A DNA stretch of 64,000 nt, from positions 1 through 64,000 of the forward strand of contig WNNJ02003550.1 of assembly GCA_012934845.2 (NCBI GenBank), in the 5' to 3' direction. This document shows, in pieces, positions 45,943 to 57,827 of the stretch (position 1 is its first letter; each line of letters opens with the position of its first letter). Source of the DNA: Pomphorhynchus laevis (taxonomy: Eukaryota; Acanthocephala; Palaeacanthocephala; Echinorhynchida; Pomphorhynchidae). The position numbers were made by a program, and so were the translations under genes. The notes beneath the pieces were generated by a model. That model saw nothing but the letters and a program-made list of their open reading frames with translations, had not been told where the DNA came from and did no database searches.

Positions 45943-46220
45943 TGTGAAGTGTTTTTTTCTTCGCATGTTTGATGTTTGTTTTCCTTTCTGTTTTGTTCAA
46001 TGCATGTGCGATATTTTGAGTTAACACGCACCGCCATCAGCAAGAACAATGGCAATTCCTGTTTACCGTCGATCACCGTTTTATTCAGGGAAACAATTGC
46101 AGTTCAAAAGAATTCATAATGAAATAGCAAGAGATTTAAAAGCTGAAATTTTTTTGTGATTTACACTTGTGTTGAGTTTCTGTTAAAAAATCATTAAACC
46201 GATTAAATTTTTCATTACAA
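45943..46220 (+). repeat. G3 left LTR
   Basis: This is a direct repeat of 49439-49715, including the shared core TTCAATGCATGTGCGATATT. The two differ by many substitutions and small indels. Confidence 0.85.
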
Positions 46221-49200
46221 GCTAACCGGGCTGTATCGTTAATGGGTGAGCGAGCGATGAAGTGTTTCAAACTTACTGATGTCGTATCTTTGGTGAACAT
46301 TGTGATGCGGATTACTGGTTGACAAAATTTGATTCGGTCATTTGATTGCAAGGATTGTCTGAGCAAGAAGCTTCGATACTTCCAATGATGCTTAAAAGCA
46401 GTGTATTATCAACATATATGGAGTTAGATTATGACATATATGGAGTTAGAGTATATATGGAGTATGGATATCGACGTACCTTCGGAATGTAGCCTTTTCT
46501 GCGTGTGAACGACTTTTATTAATGAGATGATCTGGCGAACCGATCGATAGTTATCTGACTGAACTACGAAAGTTGTCTCGATTAGCAAACATTCAAACTG
46601 AAGTATTTATTAAGCGCGCTTCTGTAACGTCGTTGTCACATGAAGTTTCTAAATAATTAAGATCGTTACCAGACCTAGAAAAATTGCCTATACAAGATCT
46701 GGCTTCGAAAGCGCGGGCATTAGTGGCGATCAATACAAATGAAAGTTGCGCAAGTGCCCCAAATGCTGATACTCGTACTCATAGAACCAAGGACCATTGC
46801 GATTATCGTTCCGCACGTCCCAATGTCAAATGCTGGAATTTTGGTCGGTTGGGACATATCGAGAGACACTGTCATCGATCACTTGCTGGAAACGAGAAAG
46901 GCAAGGTCACAACGCCGGAGTAAACCTGGTTGGAGTATTGACATTTTTCGGCACCTTACCAGTTGTACCAATTAGAATTAATGGTTGTTGATGTCAAGGT
47001 TTGATTGACACTGGCTGAAGCATAACTGTTTTAAGCATTGATCTTGTGTGTGATTACCGTTGAAGCGTTGTGGTTCATTCGTTCGACAGAACTCCTTGTA
47101 ACTGCTTGGGCTTCTCGAGTATAACAATGTTGGTGATGGAGCGGTTGGTGTCGTTGGAAGCGATCGTTACATCACGATTGGTAAATGAATCCAAAATAAT
47201 TGTCAGTATGGACGCGATCAGTCGCATGGGTGACGTGTGCATTGATTGCAGCAATTACGATATGAAAGTTGCATTCAAGCATAACTAACAGGAATACTCT
47301 ACGAAAAGGAGTGACAAGGCACTGTACGCCAGAAGTATAGCAGCAAAGGACAATTTGTGTAGAAATGGGAATTGCCATGTATCGATATCTAGAGCGCAAT
47401 GCGATAATGGACTGTTAATGATAAAATATTCACCGTTCGCCTGCGAATTACATCATTCTTAACAACATTATCAACTCAGACGATGATATGAGTCGAGGTG
47501 TTCAATGCTATGTTGATGACATTATAGTCTATGAATGTATAGTGAAAACTAAAAAGTTGTAAATCTTCTTAAAAGATATGGATTGGTCCCAAAACCACCA
47601 GCTGATATCGATAGTAACACAGTTCTTGGATTATCGATTACGAGAGATTAGCATGATCGGCTGATTTTTGAAAGAGTAAGTCATATAGAGTTTACTGACT
47701 TCTCAAATATTAAGATAACGAGACGAGAACTATTTTCTGCATGCGATAAGTTAGTTGGTCACTGCGCAGTCGCTGGATAGTTATGGATAGCGTGTAGCTT
47801 CATTAAACGACACGCTGATGGTCAAAGCTGAAAGGACTATGTCGGAGATGTTACAGTAGTTGATTTGAAACTAGTAGAGGAAAATTCAAAGACGCTAATC
47901 CTGTTTGGTGTGTTTGGAGAGCGGTATCCCGCGCATGTGGGGTTGTTTTGGGCGATACCAGTAGTCTTGCAATATGGTTCTGTTTGTAATTAAACAGTGA
48001 GATTATCGAAGATGCGGTATTGTCGCTTAAAAATAATGATAATATTCACATTAATGTCGCCGAACTTGAATCAGTGCTATGCGGTATTAATCTGGGGATA
48101 AAATGGAACTTAAAATCAGTGAAAGTGATGACTGATTTGCAGACATTTTTGAATTTCGTCAAATTGACTGAAAATAGGTTGCACCGTGTTAGGACGAAGG
48201 GAGCATCAAAAATGTTGGTTAAAAGACGATTGTAAATACTGTCGCATTATTACAAGAAATGGAACTAGACATTACATTTCCATATACGAAATCATATAAA
48301 AATAAAGCTGACAGTGTTACTCAATTATATCCAAAATTTCCTATACTTGGAGCTGCTATGGAATTGACACATGGGGTTAGTGCAGATAAACTACGTGACC
48401 TTCACTTGTTGCATTATTTTGGCGTAGATCGATCACTGGAATTAGCTAGATTAATACATCAAAATATTAAAATGCGTGATATAGAGCCTATTGTAAGATC
48501 ATGCGTAACGTGTTGAATGATAGATCCATGTCCCGTACAATATGAACATGGTCGTTGTGATGGATATACAGTTTGGAGAAGAATAGTTCTTGACGTCACT
48601 TATTACCAAGGATCAAAATACTTGACGGCTGTTGACAGTGAACTAGGCAGATTTGCAATATAGAAGAAATTAAACAACGGAAATGCATCCTATGTGTCGT
48701 CACAAAATTTTCAAATATTCATGGAGAGAGGCCTGTCTGTAGAAATTTTGATGGATAATTCGCTGACATTCCGGTCGAGGAAGATCAGCGATATATGTAG
48801 AAAATGAGGTGTAAATATAATATTTTGGAACGGTGTTTCGTCCCCAGGACAATGAAATTGTGGAGAGGAATCACATAGCGATTAAACGTACATGTTGTCG
48901 ATGTAAGTGTGACCCGATTGAAACAGTTTTCTGGTATAATATGGCTCCAAAAGATCTCGCATAATCAGATGTCAGTCCTAGTGATGCTATCTATGCTTAC
49001 GAATGATGACATCCATGCCAGATTCACGAAGAGAGTCTGGTGATAATTCTGGGTATTTCGTAGGTGATAAAGTGTGGGGTACGCCCAATCCAGCAAAATG
49101 TTACATTAAATGGTCTACGAGAACAGATACTGGATACTCTTTTCTTATAACGGTTGAGGTCGACGCCATGACTCGCACATATCAGACATAAGATTGGATC

Positions 49201-49438
49201 CTAGTTGAAATACAGCAGATCAGTTGCAAAGTTTTCATCGTGATTTGGGCACTTATGACGACGAAGTGTTAGGCGATGATGTCGAGAAGACGGAGGAAAA
49301 CAATAAGGATAAAACGTCAAGTACAGAGAAATCACAAAGGTTAGTCTTGAAAGGAATTCATCGCGAGCCTCGTTATCTTGACGATTACATCGAATGATCA
49401 TTATCGACATTTGCATGAGATCGAAGATCAGGTGGAGG

Positions 49439-49715
49439 TGTGAAGTGTTTTGCTGATCGCTGTGTTTCATGTTTCTTTTCCTTTTTGTATTGTTCAATGC
49501 ATGTGCGATATTTTGAGTTAGCACGCACTGCCATCAGCAAGAACAATTGCAATTCATGTTTACCATTGTTATCCGTTTAATTCAGGGAAACAATGGTAGT
49601 TTAAAAGAATTCATCATGAAAAAGCAAGATATAACAACCTACCTTATTTGTAATTTACACTTGTGTTGAGTTTTCTAATAAAAAGCCATTAAACCGATTA
49701 AGTGTTTCGTTACAA
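49439..49715 (+). repeat. G3 right LTR
   Basis: This is the direct repeat of 45943-46220. It follows the purine-rich stretch AGGTGGAGG. Confidence 0.85.
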
Positions 49716-49724
49716 TCCAAATAT

Positions 49725-49917
49725 CAATCTTAATCTAAATCAGATCTCTAATCCTTATTCTGATATATTTTATATTATTTGTTAGTCAATATATAAAAAT
49801 CACTTTTTTTCACAAATTACTTTTTATAAAATTTTATTTAATTTTTAATTTTTATTTTATTTATCATTATTTCTTATTTGTATATATTATAGAATACGCA
49901 GACTCAGTTATCTGATC
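49725..49917 (+). mobile_element. Penelope-like 3' tail
   Basis: CTCTAATCCTTATTCTGATA, GTTAGTCAATATATAAAAAT and the terminus ATACGCAGACTCAGTTATCTG match the PLE tails at 54280-54530 and 55760-55990. No coding part remains. Confidence 0.7.
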
Positions 49918-51087
49918 TAATAATATATATGTTTACGGCTTCTTGATGCTGCTTAGCTCGAATGATGGTGTTATTCAAAAAAACTATTTTAGCTTATGCT
50001 TAGTATAACAATTCCGTATAAGATTAGTGTGTGCGTATATTATTTTATTATAATGTTTTTAGCTTTCAGAAATTGTAATTAATTTAATTAAAAACGTTAT
50101 AAATAAACAGAATCTGTCAATTAAAATGTATATATCTTTATTAGTTGAAAATTCATATTACCACTATTTGAAATTGAATGCCCCAAAAACGGATTTATTA
50201 AAATTTTCTCATTTAAAATTAATCAGATTAATTTTTTTTATTTAACTTTCACCTTTTAAACGTGAAATTAAATAAATCTGTCTTTATTTCTTGGTTTTTC
50301 AAGTTCACATAGTGTTCATTTAAATGTTCAATAAGATAATGTCATAGTTTGTTATTTACAGCTATAAATACACAAATTAAAATGTATTGCAACTTGTTGT
50401 ACTCGGACTTCAACTTTTAGTAATTTCTCAAAGACATGAATAATAACTTGTAAAGTAAAATATTTAATTTTTAAGATTCATTTATTAATGGAAATGTACT
50501 GTAATTGAACGATATCGGCTGAACCGATAAATGTACGTTATGTGAAATTGTAATTCAAGCAGGCATTAGCTACATAAATTGTTACTGCGAGAATATTTTA
50601 TCTTAATATTGAGTAATTTTTGTTTTTATTTTGCCATCAAATCATTGTGCATACTGCATTGTTTCGATAACTAAGTAAATATACTTTGGCCACCACCCCA
50701 CGTATGGCATTTTGAACGCAGTGTACATAAAATACTATTACAAGTGTTTGTTTTCTATCACAACTAACCTTACCAACTCCTGATGCAAATGCAAATTCAC
50801 ACAATTCAATCGAAACTTCGTTAGTAGTCACTAAGTTGTCCAGTAATTAAGAATTGGATTAATTTCATATTTAATGATATTTCACAGATAAAAATAATTA
50901 ATTGCGCTAAATTTGTAAAATCTTTTAAATTTTGTAAAAGATGATTAACTGTTGAATATCAACAAGGATTTGCTGATATTTTATTTTTACATATTTCATT
51001 ACAACATGATCACTGTATCCGTCCTAGATACCACACGTTTCTGTCTTCAATTTAGAGTAGCAATCCCTTGATATTTCAATTTTACAG
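49918..51087. other. AT-rich DNA upstream of the first recognised HDHD5 exon
   Basis: No exon, promoter motif or transposon is supported here. The first recognised exon starts in phase 2 after a 3' splice site, so at least one upstream exon must exist. I could not find it in this stretch. Confidence 0.35.
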
Positions 51088-51196
51088 GCATGTCAGCTCA
51101 TCACGCTTTAATCATCCATTCGCAATGATATTTGATATTGACGGCGTGGTACTGAAAGGGCATTCTCTTATTGCTGGAGCTCGTGAAGCGATTCAG
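51088..51196 (+). CDS. HDHD5: HDHD5/CECR5-like HAD phosphatase, internal exon a
   Basis: This encodes HVSSSRFNHPFAMIFDIDGV and then VLKGHSLIAGAREAIQ. FDIDGV is the HAD motif I (DxD, the nucleophile Asp and the acid-base Asp), and the pattern GxxxIxGAxEAI is typical of the HDHD5/CECR5 and yeast YKR070w family of predicted mitochondrial HAD hydrolases. The acceptor TTTTACAG is at 51080-51087, phase 2. The exon ends CAG before GTATTT, phase 0. The substrate of this family is not well established. It is followed by a 55-bp intron. Confidence 0.85.
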
Positions 51197-51251
51197 GTAT
51201 TTTATCTGAACTTGCAATATATAAACTATGTTAATGTGGATGCTATAATAG

Positions 51252-51350
51252 AAACTGAATGCAAACAATATCCCGTTCATTTTCCTGACAAACTCAGATT
51301 CTAATGAAGACGATAAAGCTAAACAGCTTTCTGTGGCATTATCCGTTCAC
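51252..51350 (+). CDS. HDHD5: HDHD5-like gene, exon b
   Basis: These are 33 codons in phase 0: KLNANNIPFIFLTNSDSNED then DKAKQLSVALSVH. FLTNS is the HAD motif II region (hhhT/S), and KAKQLS fits the family. The acceptor is ATAATAG and the donor GTATGT. The intron before it (51197-51251) is only 55 bp. The next family segment (about 10-12 residues ending in the S of SxSP) should follow but was not located in the 5.3-kb intron region. Confidence 0.85.
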
Positions 51351-51698
51351 GTATGTACAAAATAACGATAAGGTATTCTGTCACTTTGGAACATTTCTGG
51401 GATTTTTATGCCGGATTTTAAGTAAATTATGTATAAACATATGCTTTTTAACAAATTGTGTATACGGAATACGCTTATAATTTAAATAAATACAGTCATT
51501 AGTCGTCTCGTTGATCTTTTATTTGTGTAGGTAACACTCATAATTATCACGGATTCGTAACAAAGCTGTACTGCTTTTATGATTTAAGTAACCTATCGAG
51601 AATAGTCATTTCAATGAATCAAAGTAGATAGATGACTGGTCACACGATTCCGGGTATAATAACAAGAAAATGTTCATTGTCATGAAATATTACAAATT

Positions 51699-51876
51699 CA
51701 TGGTGTACAATCGAATGCATCGAAGTCGCATTCTATAATTGAATGTTAAAATTAGTTATGTACTTTAAAATTGTTATAATATACAATCGCGCAAATTTAA
51801 AGTAGATATTGAAGTAAATAACAAATTTTAACATTCGATTTTGGAATGCGACTTTGATGCTTGATTGAACACCATG
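51699..51876. repeat. 178-bp near-palindrome (MITE-like)
   Basis: Arms of about 55 bp (CATGGTGTACAATCGAATGC... against ...TTGATTGAACACCATG) are imperfect inverted repeats, and inner bases also pair. It lies in an intron of the HDHD5 homologue. No coding sequence and no clear target duplication were seen. It is likely a small foldback or MITE-type DNA element. Confidence 0.7.
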
Positions 51877-52663
51877 CTGTATTTTCTCCAAAATTTACGC
51901 GTTTATCCTACACAACAGGAATAATTTTGTAATTTGATATATTTATTTTCGGGAGTCATCAATAATGTATTAGTTGTTTCTTTAAGTCGCTTTAATATTC
52001 CTTATAGTGAGTGTTCATCGCATTAAACTGTGATGTTTTGCGTTTTGAAATGATATATTTATAAATTACTGTCGTTGAGAATTGTATTTTTTATTCATTT
52101 TTAGAATAGAATTCTTTGGCCTAATGACGAACGGAGAGAAACTGACAAATTACATCATCACGAAGCAGTAAAATAAATGTTTGCTAAAATAAATGATAGT
52201 CTGATGTGATGCAAATGCAAATAGTCAAAGCTATAAATAAAAATCCAGACTTTATTTTATAATTGTTTTTCCCAAAAATACATTATATTACAGCACAATC
52301 AATTATATATTTAAAACATACTTGAGCGATTACTATTATACAAGATAATGCAAAGTATTCTGCTTTCAAATTTAGGAGTTGAACACAACATAAGTTTAAA
52401 TGATTAATTTTTTTATTTTTTGATGTTTTTATCTTTTAACAATTCAAGTGACTACTATTGACATTTCCTGCACAAGTTTTCACACAATGTGATGGATAGG
52501 TCATTTTTTGACATGTGTTCAATACTCTGCTACATCGTATTCGAGAAGCTCAGCATCTATAAATATCACGAAACTGGGAAACTTTTAAAATAGGAGATAC
52601 TATTTCATCAATTGATAATAAAATGTTCACACCAGTATTAATGTAAACAATGGTGATATTGGA

Positions 52664-53545
52664 CCAGCATTTGATAATATTCGTAGTATGTAGAATCTCG
52701 AACAGGAAAAGAATTCATTTTAGTGGAATTTTGCCATAATGAGAGAGAAGTTTTCAATGTATATGGCTAAATTGGTATCGACTGCATTTCACATATCTTA
52801 AAGATTATCGGCCATACCAGATATAGATTACCTCGTAAATTCAAATGAAGTAATCTACTTGTAATGGATAAAAATAGTATAAATCAGACAATAAAAATAT
52901 ACCTATATATTATTGGAATCGAAAATTACATAATCCGACACATTGATGATATATGTGTATTTAAATCTAATAATTTTTGTTTAATTGATGAACAAATTTA
53001 TTCAGTTAGCCTTATTTTTAATAAAACCAATATTGATGATAAAGAAGGTGTATATCTTGATATAAACATTAAATTAACATTAATTTAAACTACTTTTAAT
53101 TTATATCGTAAAGATGACATATTTAAATTTACAAGAAACATATTTTTGCATGAGCATTCATGCATACCATATAATATAAAATATAATACATTAAATAATG
53201 AAATTTTAAGAATTGCAACAATATGTAATGATATTGGACTTTCTTCAAAATCATTTAAATAATTTAATAGATACATATTTTAAACTAGGTTACTATAAAA
53301 ATAACATCAAGCAGAAAATAGTAAAATATATAAATCAACACAATAATATAAAGAATAAATTTAAACTCTTAAGTGGCAAATTTTTATGGATGGATAATAA
53401 AAAATATACTTTGTATTAGAATAAGATACTTGATAATTAAATTTCGTCAGAGGAAATACGTCATTAGCATGTATTTGGCCCCGCTGCTATGTTGGGTAGA
53501 GGAATTAGGAGCCGAAACCTGATAGCATAGCAATTCTTTTTATTC
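52664..53545 (+). mobile_element. Penelope-like element copy in HDHD5 intron
   Basis: A ~215-bp lead (52668-52880) that also occurs at 53966-54180 is followed by PLE RT pieces: a joint from the motif-2 region (DKNSIN, near 52864) directly to RHIDDICVFKSNNF (52940), then INLYRKDDIFKF and the C-terminal LLSGKFLWMDNK. The middle of the RT between these motifs is deleted. It ends with the predicted pseudoknot at 53477-53532. Confidence 0.75.
53477..53532 (+). ncRNA. PLE 3'-UTR predicted pseudoknot (copy C)
   Basis: GGCCCC faces GGAGCC (one mismatch) and CTGCTATG faces CATAGCA (7 bp), interleaved. The order and spacing are as in the copies at 2639 and 45016. Confidence 0.5.
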
Positions 53546-54532
53546 AATAAGCAAACAAATTTATCAAGGTAGCCTTATTCTTAATTAAAACTACTTTTAA
53601 TTTATATCGTAAAGATGACATATTTAAGTTTACAAGAAACATATTTTTGCATGAGCATTCATGCATACCATATAATATAAAATATAATACATTAAATAAT
53701 GAAATTTTGAGGAATGCAACAATTTGTAACGATATTGGTGTTCTTCAAAATCATTTAAATAATTTAATAGATGCATGTTTTAAACTAGATTGCTATAAAA
53801 ATACAATCAAACGGAAATATAAATCAGCACAATAATATTAAAAATAAATTTTATCTCTTAAGAGAAAATTCTTATGGATAATAAATAATGTTCTTTGTAT
53901 TAGTATAAAATACTTGATAATCAAATTTAATCGAAGGAAATACGTCATTAGCATGCATTTGACCTCGCATTTGATAATATTCGTAGTATGTAGAATCTCG
54001 AACAGAAAAAGAAGGCATTTCAGTGAAATTTTGCCAAAATGAGAAAACCGCTTTCAATGTACATGGCTAAATTGGTTTCGACTGTATTTCACACATCTAA
54101 AAGATTATCCGCCGTACCGGATATAGATTACCTCATAAATTCATATGAGGAAATCATCATTTAATCGATAAAAATGGTATAAAGGTAGAATCAGATAATA
54201 GAATATGCATATATTTGACCCCGCTGTTATGTTAAATTCGAGGAATAGGGACCAAAATCTGATTGCATATCAGTTCCTTTCGATGGCCTCTAATCCTTAT
54301 TCTGATACATCGTATAGTATTTATTAGTCAATTCATAAACGTTGACTTTTATTTTAAATTTTAATTATAAATTTTAACTTGATATAAATTATATAAAATC
54401 TTATATAAAATTATAAAATTATTTATAATTATTAAGTTATTTATTATTTAATCATTTTATTTATATTTATAAATGTGTTTAATTTATGAATGATTTAATA
54501 TACGTAGACGGAATTACTTGATCTGAGTAAGG
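53546..54532 (+). mobile_element. Second Penelope-like element copy, rearranged
   Basis: It begins within the RT C-terminal half (about 53590-53835, with the FKFTRN and HEHSCIPYN segments), continues into a decayed 3' UTR, then contains the ~215-bp segment also found at 52668-52880. It finishes with another decayed pseudoknot region (54206-54270) and tail ending ATACGTAGACGG near 54510. The order suggests nested or tandem insertion of PLE copies. Confidence 0.65.
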
Positions 54533-55224
54533 TGAATTGTTAGTAATAATCCACATTTCCTACTAGATTTTAAATCTTTAATTTTTATAATTATTTTGAC
54601 AATCTAAAAATACATTTAGTTTAAAAAGTTTATATATATTTTCTACTCACATAATCATGCATGCTGCATATCTCCTCTATACGTTAAATAGCTTTGTGAC
54701 ATGCTCTATCTAGTTTAGCCGGAATGTTTCAATTTTCAAAGCAAAACTATATTATGCAAACGTTTGTAACTGCAATAAAGATAATTGATCTAATTATTAA
54801 ATTGTTACAATTGCTCTGCTTTAATTGGACCATTTCGACATGACTGTAGTTTAACTTTTCGTTCAATGTAAATGAACGACAAATATTAAGCTGTATAATT
54901 ATAGACAAATCAACGCCAATTGATGTTTAATTAAGTATTCCGATCATTCAGATAACAAATCATATCCGAATGGATATTAATTGATTTGTCTCTTATAATT
55001 GGATGTTATGCTGCTGATATTTCCTAAGCACAATGGCGAACACTTTCAATTGATTTTATTTGTCTAATAATACACTCATTTTTATTAGTGCCATTTTAAA
55101 TTATTATAAGATGTAATAGTATATAATAAAATATTACGTAAAAAACAGATTTCATATTATTTTATGTTCCTAAAAGCAGTAATTGTTATCACAATATATT
55201 GGATATATAGACAACCAGAAAATC
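54533..55224. other. HDHD5 intron, AT-rich, nothing recognised
   Basis: No exon of the host gene and no transposon motif is supported. Confidence 0.3.
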
Positions 55225-55305
55225 ACATAAATATCTAATATATTAATATTATATATTATATTATATTATATAATATATATTAATATATTATATCTATTAA
55301 TATCT
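55225..55305. repeat. (TA)-rich low-complexity tract
   Basis: This is an almost pure A/T tract with repeated TATTAATATA and TATTATATTA blocks, able to fold back on itself. Confidence 0.8.
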
Positions 55306-55339
55306 AATCTTCAAATATAAATATTTTATTGTTTCAACT

Positions 55340-55625
55340 GTAATTGTTAAAAGTAACGGTTATCGAATTTTTACAAATAAAACCATTTATTTGTGTTAAT
55401 TTTAGCTGTTACTCAAAAGTAATGACTTGAGTTGTTTCTTAAAATTAATGATTTTAGATGCTAGTTGATAATTTTAGCTGTTGATATAAAGTAACGGTCA
55501 CCGATTCGATAAATAGAACTGTTTAATTATTGATTTTAGCCAATGATGTAAATTAACGATTATCGAATCGTTAATAAAACCGATTATTTTGTTACTTTTA
55601 GCTCTTTCTGAAAAGTTACGATGAA
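55340..55625. repeat. Degenerate ~70-bp tandem repeat
   Basis: About four imperfect units carry the series GTAACGGTTATCGAAT, then AATAAAACC, then TTTTAGCTGTT or close variants. It lies just upstream of a PLE tail in the HDHD5 intron. The family is unknown. Confidence 0.55.
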
Positions 55626-55664
55626 CAAAATCATTATATGTTTACCGTATTTAGCAGCAGGCCC

Positions 55665-55992
55665 AGCACAGCACGTGTTTCGCCCCTCTGCTATGTTAGG
55701 TCGAGGAATAGTGTCCGAAACTTGATAATATAGCAATTCCGTCTGATGACCTCTAATATTTTTTCTAATACAATGTCTGTTATTTATTTGCCAATTCATA
55801 CTCATTGACTTTTATTTTAAGTTTCAATTTTTTATTTTAACTTGATATAAATTATATAAAATCTTAAAACAATTATTTATAATTATTTATTATCTAATTA
55901 TTAAATTTTGATCTATTGATTTAGCATTATTATTTTTATTTATTTTATAATTATATTAAATACTTAGATTTATTTAGCTGATTTGATTTGTA
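55665..55992 (+). mobile_element. Penelope-like 3' UTR and tail
   Basis: This has a decayed pseudoknot region (GCCCCTCTGCTATGTTAGG ... TCCGAAACTTGA ... TATAGCA), then CTGATGACCTCTAAT, then the A/T-rich tail and a changed terminus ATACTTAGATTTATTTAGCTG. There is no RT coding part. Confidence 0.7.
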
Positions 55993-56687
55993 GTGCTACT
56001 CACTGACACCAAAACGTTTTAACTCTGTTGTCTTTCAAAAAGCATAGTATATACAAAAATGTTTAAGAATAAAGTGTTTTTGATGTATAGGCAAGATCTA
56101 CAAGAATCATTTTACATTTGTTATTAAAATGCATTGTAAAAACGTCTACCCAAGCATAAATTTCAGACATAAATCGCACAGCACATTCCCAATGTATTAA
56201 GCATCATAATCACAATTTTCACGCTACAATTTCATCTGATGCTATTGTTTAATAGTATTACGACTCCTGATTGAACACATTTGAAGTCAAGGAGGAGTTG
56301 TAGTGAGACATTTATTAATATATATATAATAGCTTTTATAATAACGTGTCTTTAATTACATGCTGAGATAAAGTTTTATTATATAATAAAACTCTATTAT
56401 ATAACATAATATTTATTATATAGTGTCTTCTTGTGTAGAGTTTCAGTTTGTTATATTTTAAGTGTATTTAATCTTAGTATTTTAATACAGGGCATTAGTT
56501 TGATCTTGGGGATTATGGTAGCATTAGTAATTTCCGAAATTTTTCAAAAAGTGTTAGTTTCGTCTTCTAACTAAATACAAGTCAATTTTTGTTAATTTTA
56601 ACATAATATTACTTTATTATTATGCATTTAAACATTGAATCTATAGTAAATTATTCGTTTAGATAGATCCGTATAAAGTTATTTCAG
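55993..56687. other. HDHD5 intron
   Basis: It ends with the acceptor TTATTTCAG before exon d. No other feature is supported. A missing short exon of the gene could lie here or further upstream. Confidence 0.4.
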
Positions 56688-56775
56688 CTTACAGCCCAAT
56701 GCGGATGTTTACTTCATTGCATTCTAAGAGAATGTTCGTCTGTGGACAAGGAGAATATTTAAATAATGCTAAAAG
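56688..56775 (+). CDS. HDHD5: HDHD5-like gene, exon d
   Basis: Phase 1 start: after two bases it reads YSPMRMFTSLHSKRMFVCGQ then GEYLNNAK. It matches the family segment SHSPMxxF...KxxLVxGQG. The acceptor is TTATTTCAG. The 3' limit is odd: the frame needs AG at 56774-56775 to join the next exon as AGT-GTT (S-V), but the bases after it are TTAAGT. The only GT donor nearby (GTTAAG from 56775) would leave the frame wrong by one base. Confidence 0.8.
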
Positions 56776-56893
56776 TTAAGTTGTCAACAGTATCGATTTT
56801 GATCTGAATAAATTATACATTTTAACATTTCATGTATAAATCTTTTGCTTTACTACTATCGAATGTAATTAGTATTATATTCTCATTTTACAG

Positions 56894-56973
56894 TGTTGGA
56901 TTTACGAACCTCGTTACTCTTGAAGACATATGTTCTCGTTTTCCAGAACTGGATTACATCGATAAATTAAAGC
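56894..56973 (+). CDS. HDHD5: HDHD5-like gene, exon e
   Basis: This reads VGFTNLVTLEDICSRFPELD then YIDKLK, matching the family pattern GFxNVVTxDELxxxFPxLDxVD. The acceptor is TTTTACAG and the donor GTATGT. One base enters and one base leaves (phase 2 to phase 1). Confidence 0.9.
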
Positions 56974-57027
56974 GTATGTATACACGATATATATAACCTG
57001 GTATTATGTCAATTTAAATACTCTCAG

Positions 57028-57096
57028 GTCACTTTGTGGGTTTTACTCCATCTGTTGATCCAAACGAGTCATCTGATCAATTTGATCATATTTTAG
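57028..57096 (+). CDS. HDHD5: HDHD5-like gene, exon f
   Basis: This reads (R)HFVGFTPSVDPNESSDQFD then HIL(G). It joins cleanly to both neighbours (C|GT gives R and G|GC gives G). It replaces the variable linker that precedes the GVLLxGxP segment in relatives. The intron before it is 54 bp and the one after is about 2.8 kb. Confidence 0.85.
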   Translation, partial: VTLWVLLHLLIQTSHLINLIIF

Positions 57097-57740
57097 GTAT
57101 ACGATTTGTAAACTTGCAAATAATCAAGATTAATTTCGCTCAATTTTTCTTTTGTAATTACAAATACATTTCGGCTTATACCGAAATTTTTTAGCTAAAA
57201 ATTCAAACAAGCTGATGCACTACGTTCAACATCAAATCCTAGCTTTTTTATCCGAACGATCACTTCGCTATAGGATAATGGATTCTTAAAAGTATATTTA
57301 AAGCAATTTGCTAGAGAGCTGTTTACAGGTACTGCCTGAAGTAGAAAACAGAAAAACGACTCAGTTATACATGAAGTTATCATCGATGCATGCCTGATCA
57401 TCTTTGATAGCTGTGTCTTTTAAAAAATAGGCACTTTTAAATTGCTAAGAGCTTTTGCTCAATTTAAACCCTAAATCATTTTGGATGGTTATAAAGCAAA
57501 GATGTTATACTGCGGTGGGCAGCGATCGACTGCAACATCTCTACAACAAATTATGTATAAACATTTATTTAGAAATGGATAATATTTTTTGAACAAATTT
57601 TGCTTCAGATTTTTTTAATTTATAATTCGAATTAAATACGAAAGAATTTTAATACAACTTTTTTAATTAACACGAACAGGAAAGTATAAATATGCATGCT
57701 TTTTTACAACCTTCGTCGGGAAGCTTAACCCGGAATGCGC

Positions 57741-57827
57741 CTACAACAGACGCCTAGACTCCAATGGGGCGTTTCGACCATAGTATACTCATCACTGCAG
57801 GGTGGTCTCATCAGTGTGTCCCTGTAG
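57741..57827 (-). ncRNA. Type I hammerhead ribozyme, left arm
   Basis: This is the exact mirror of the ribozyme at 57950-58036, read on the minus strand. It has CTGATGA, helix II GACCA/TGGTC, GAAA, helix III ACGCC/GGCGT and cleavage triplet GTC. The predicted cut is between 57749 and 57748. Confidence 0.9.

Larger units (their letters stand above)
45943..49715 (+). mobile_element. Ty3/gypsy LTR retrotransposon fossil G3 with both LTRs
   Basis: Both LTRs are recognisable: 45943-46220 and 49439-49715 (278 and 277 bp, both starting TGTGAAGTG and ending near TTACAA). A purine-rich tract precedes the right one. Parts in order are: gag and nucleocapsid (about 46500-46920), protease and RT region (about 46980-47700), RNase H (about 47880-48240), integrase zinc-binding region (about 48360-48515) and integrase core (about 48540-48960). 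The two LTRs have diverged noticeably, so it is old. It has many breaks. PLE sequence lies on both sides, in opposite orientations. Confidence 0.8.

Noticed and set aside
53477-53532. HDV-like ribozyme in the same place
   Set aside because: The P1/P2 pseudoknot topology is similar, but I could not find a P3 helix, P1.1 or a proper J4/2 with catalytic C.
53477-53560. Hammerhead in the PLE 3' UTR: GAAACC followed by CTGATGACCTC
   Set aside because: The words occur in type II order and a helix II can be drawn, but two unpaired Cs separate it from GAAA, and no helix III or helix I is available.
55225-55305. A/T tract as a replication origin or matrix attachment site
   Set aside because: Composition alone does not support this.
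56410-56460. Missing short exon of the HDHD5 homologue after TTGTGTAG
   Set aside because: The residues (EFQFVI) are only vaguely like the family and the donor and phase do not fit.
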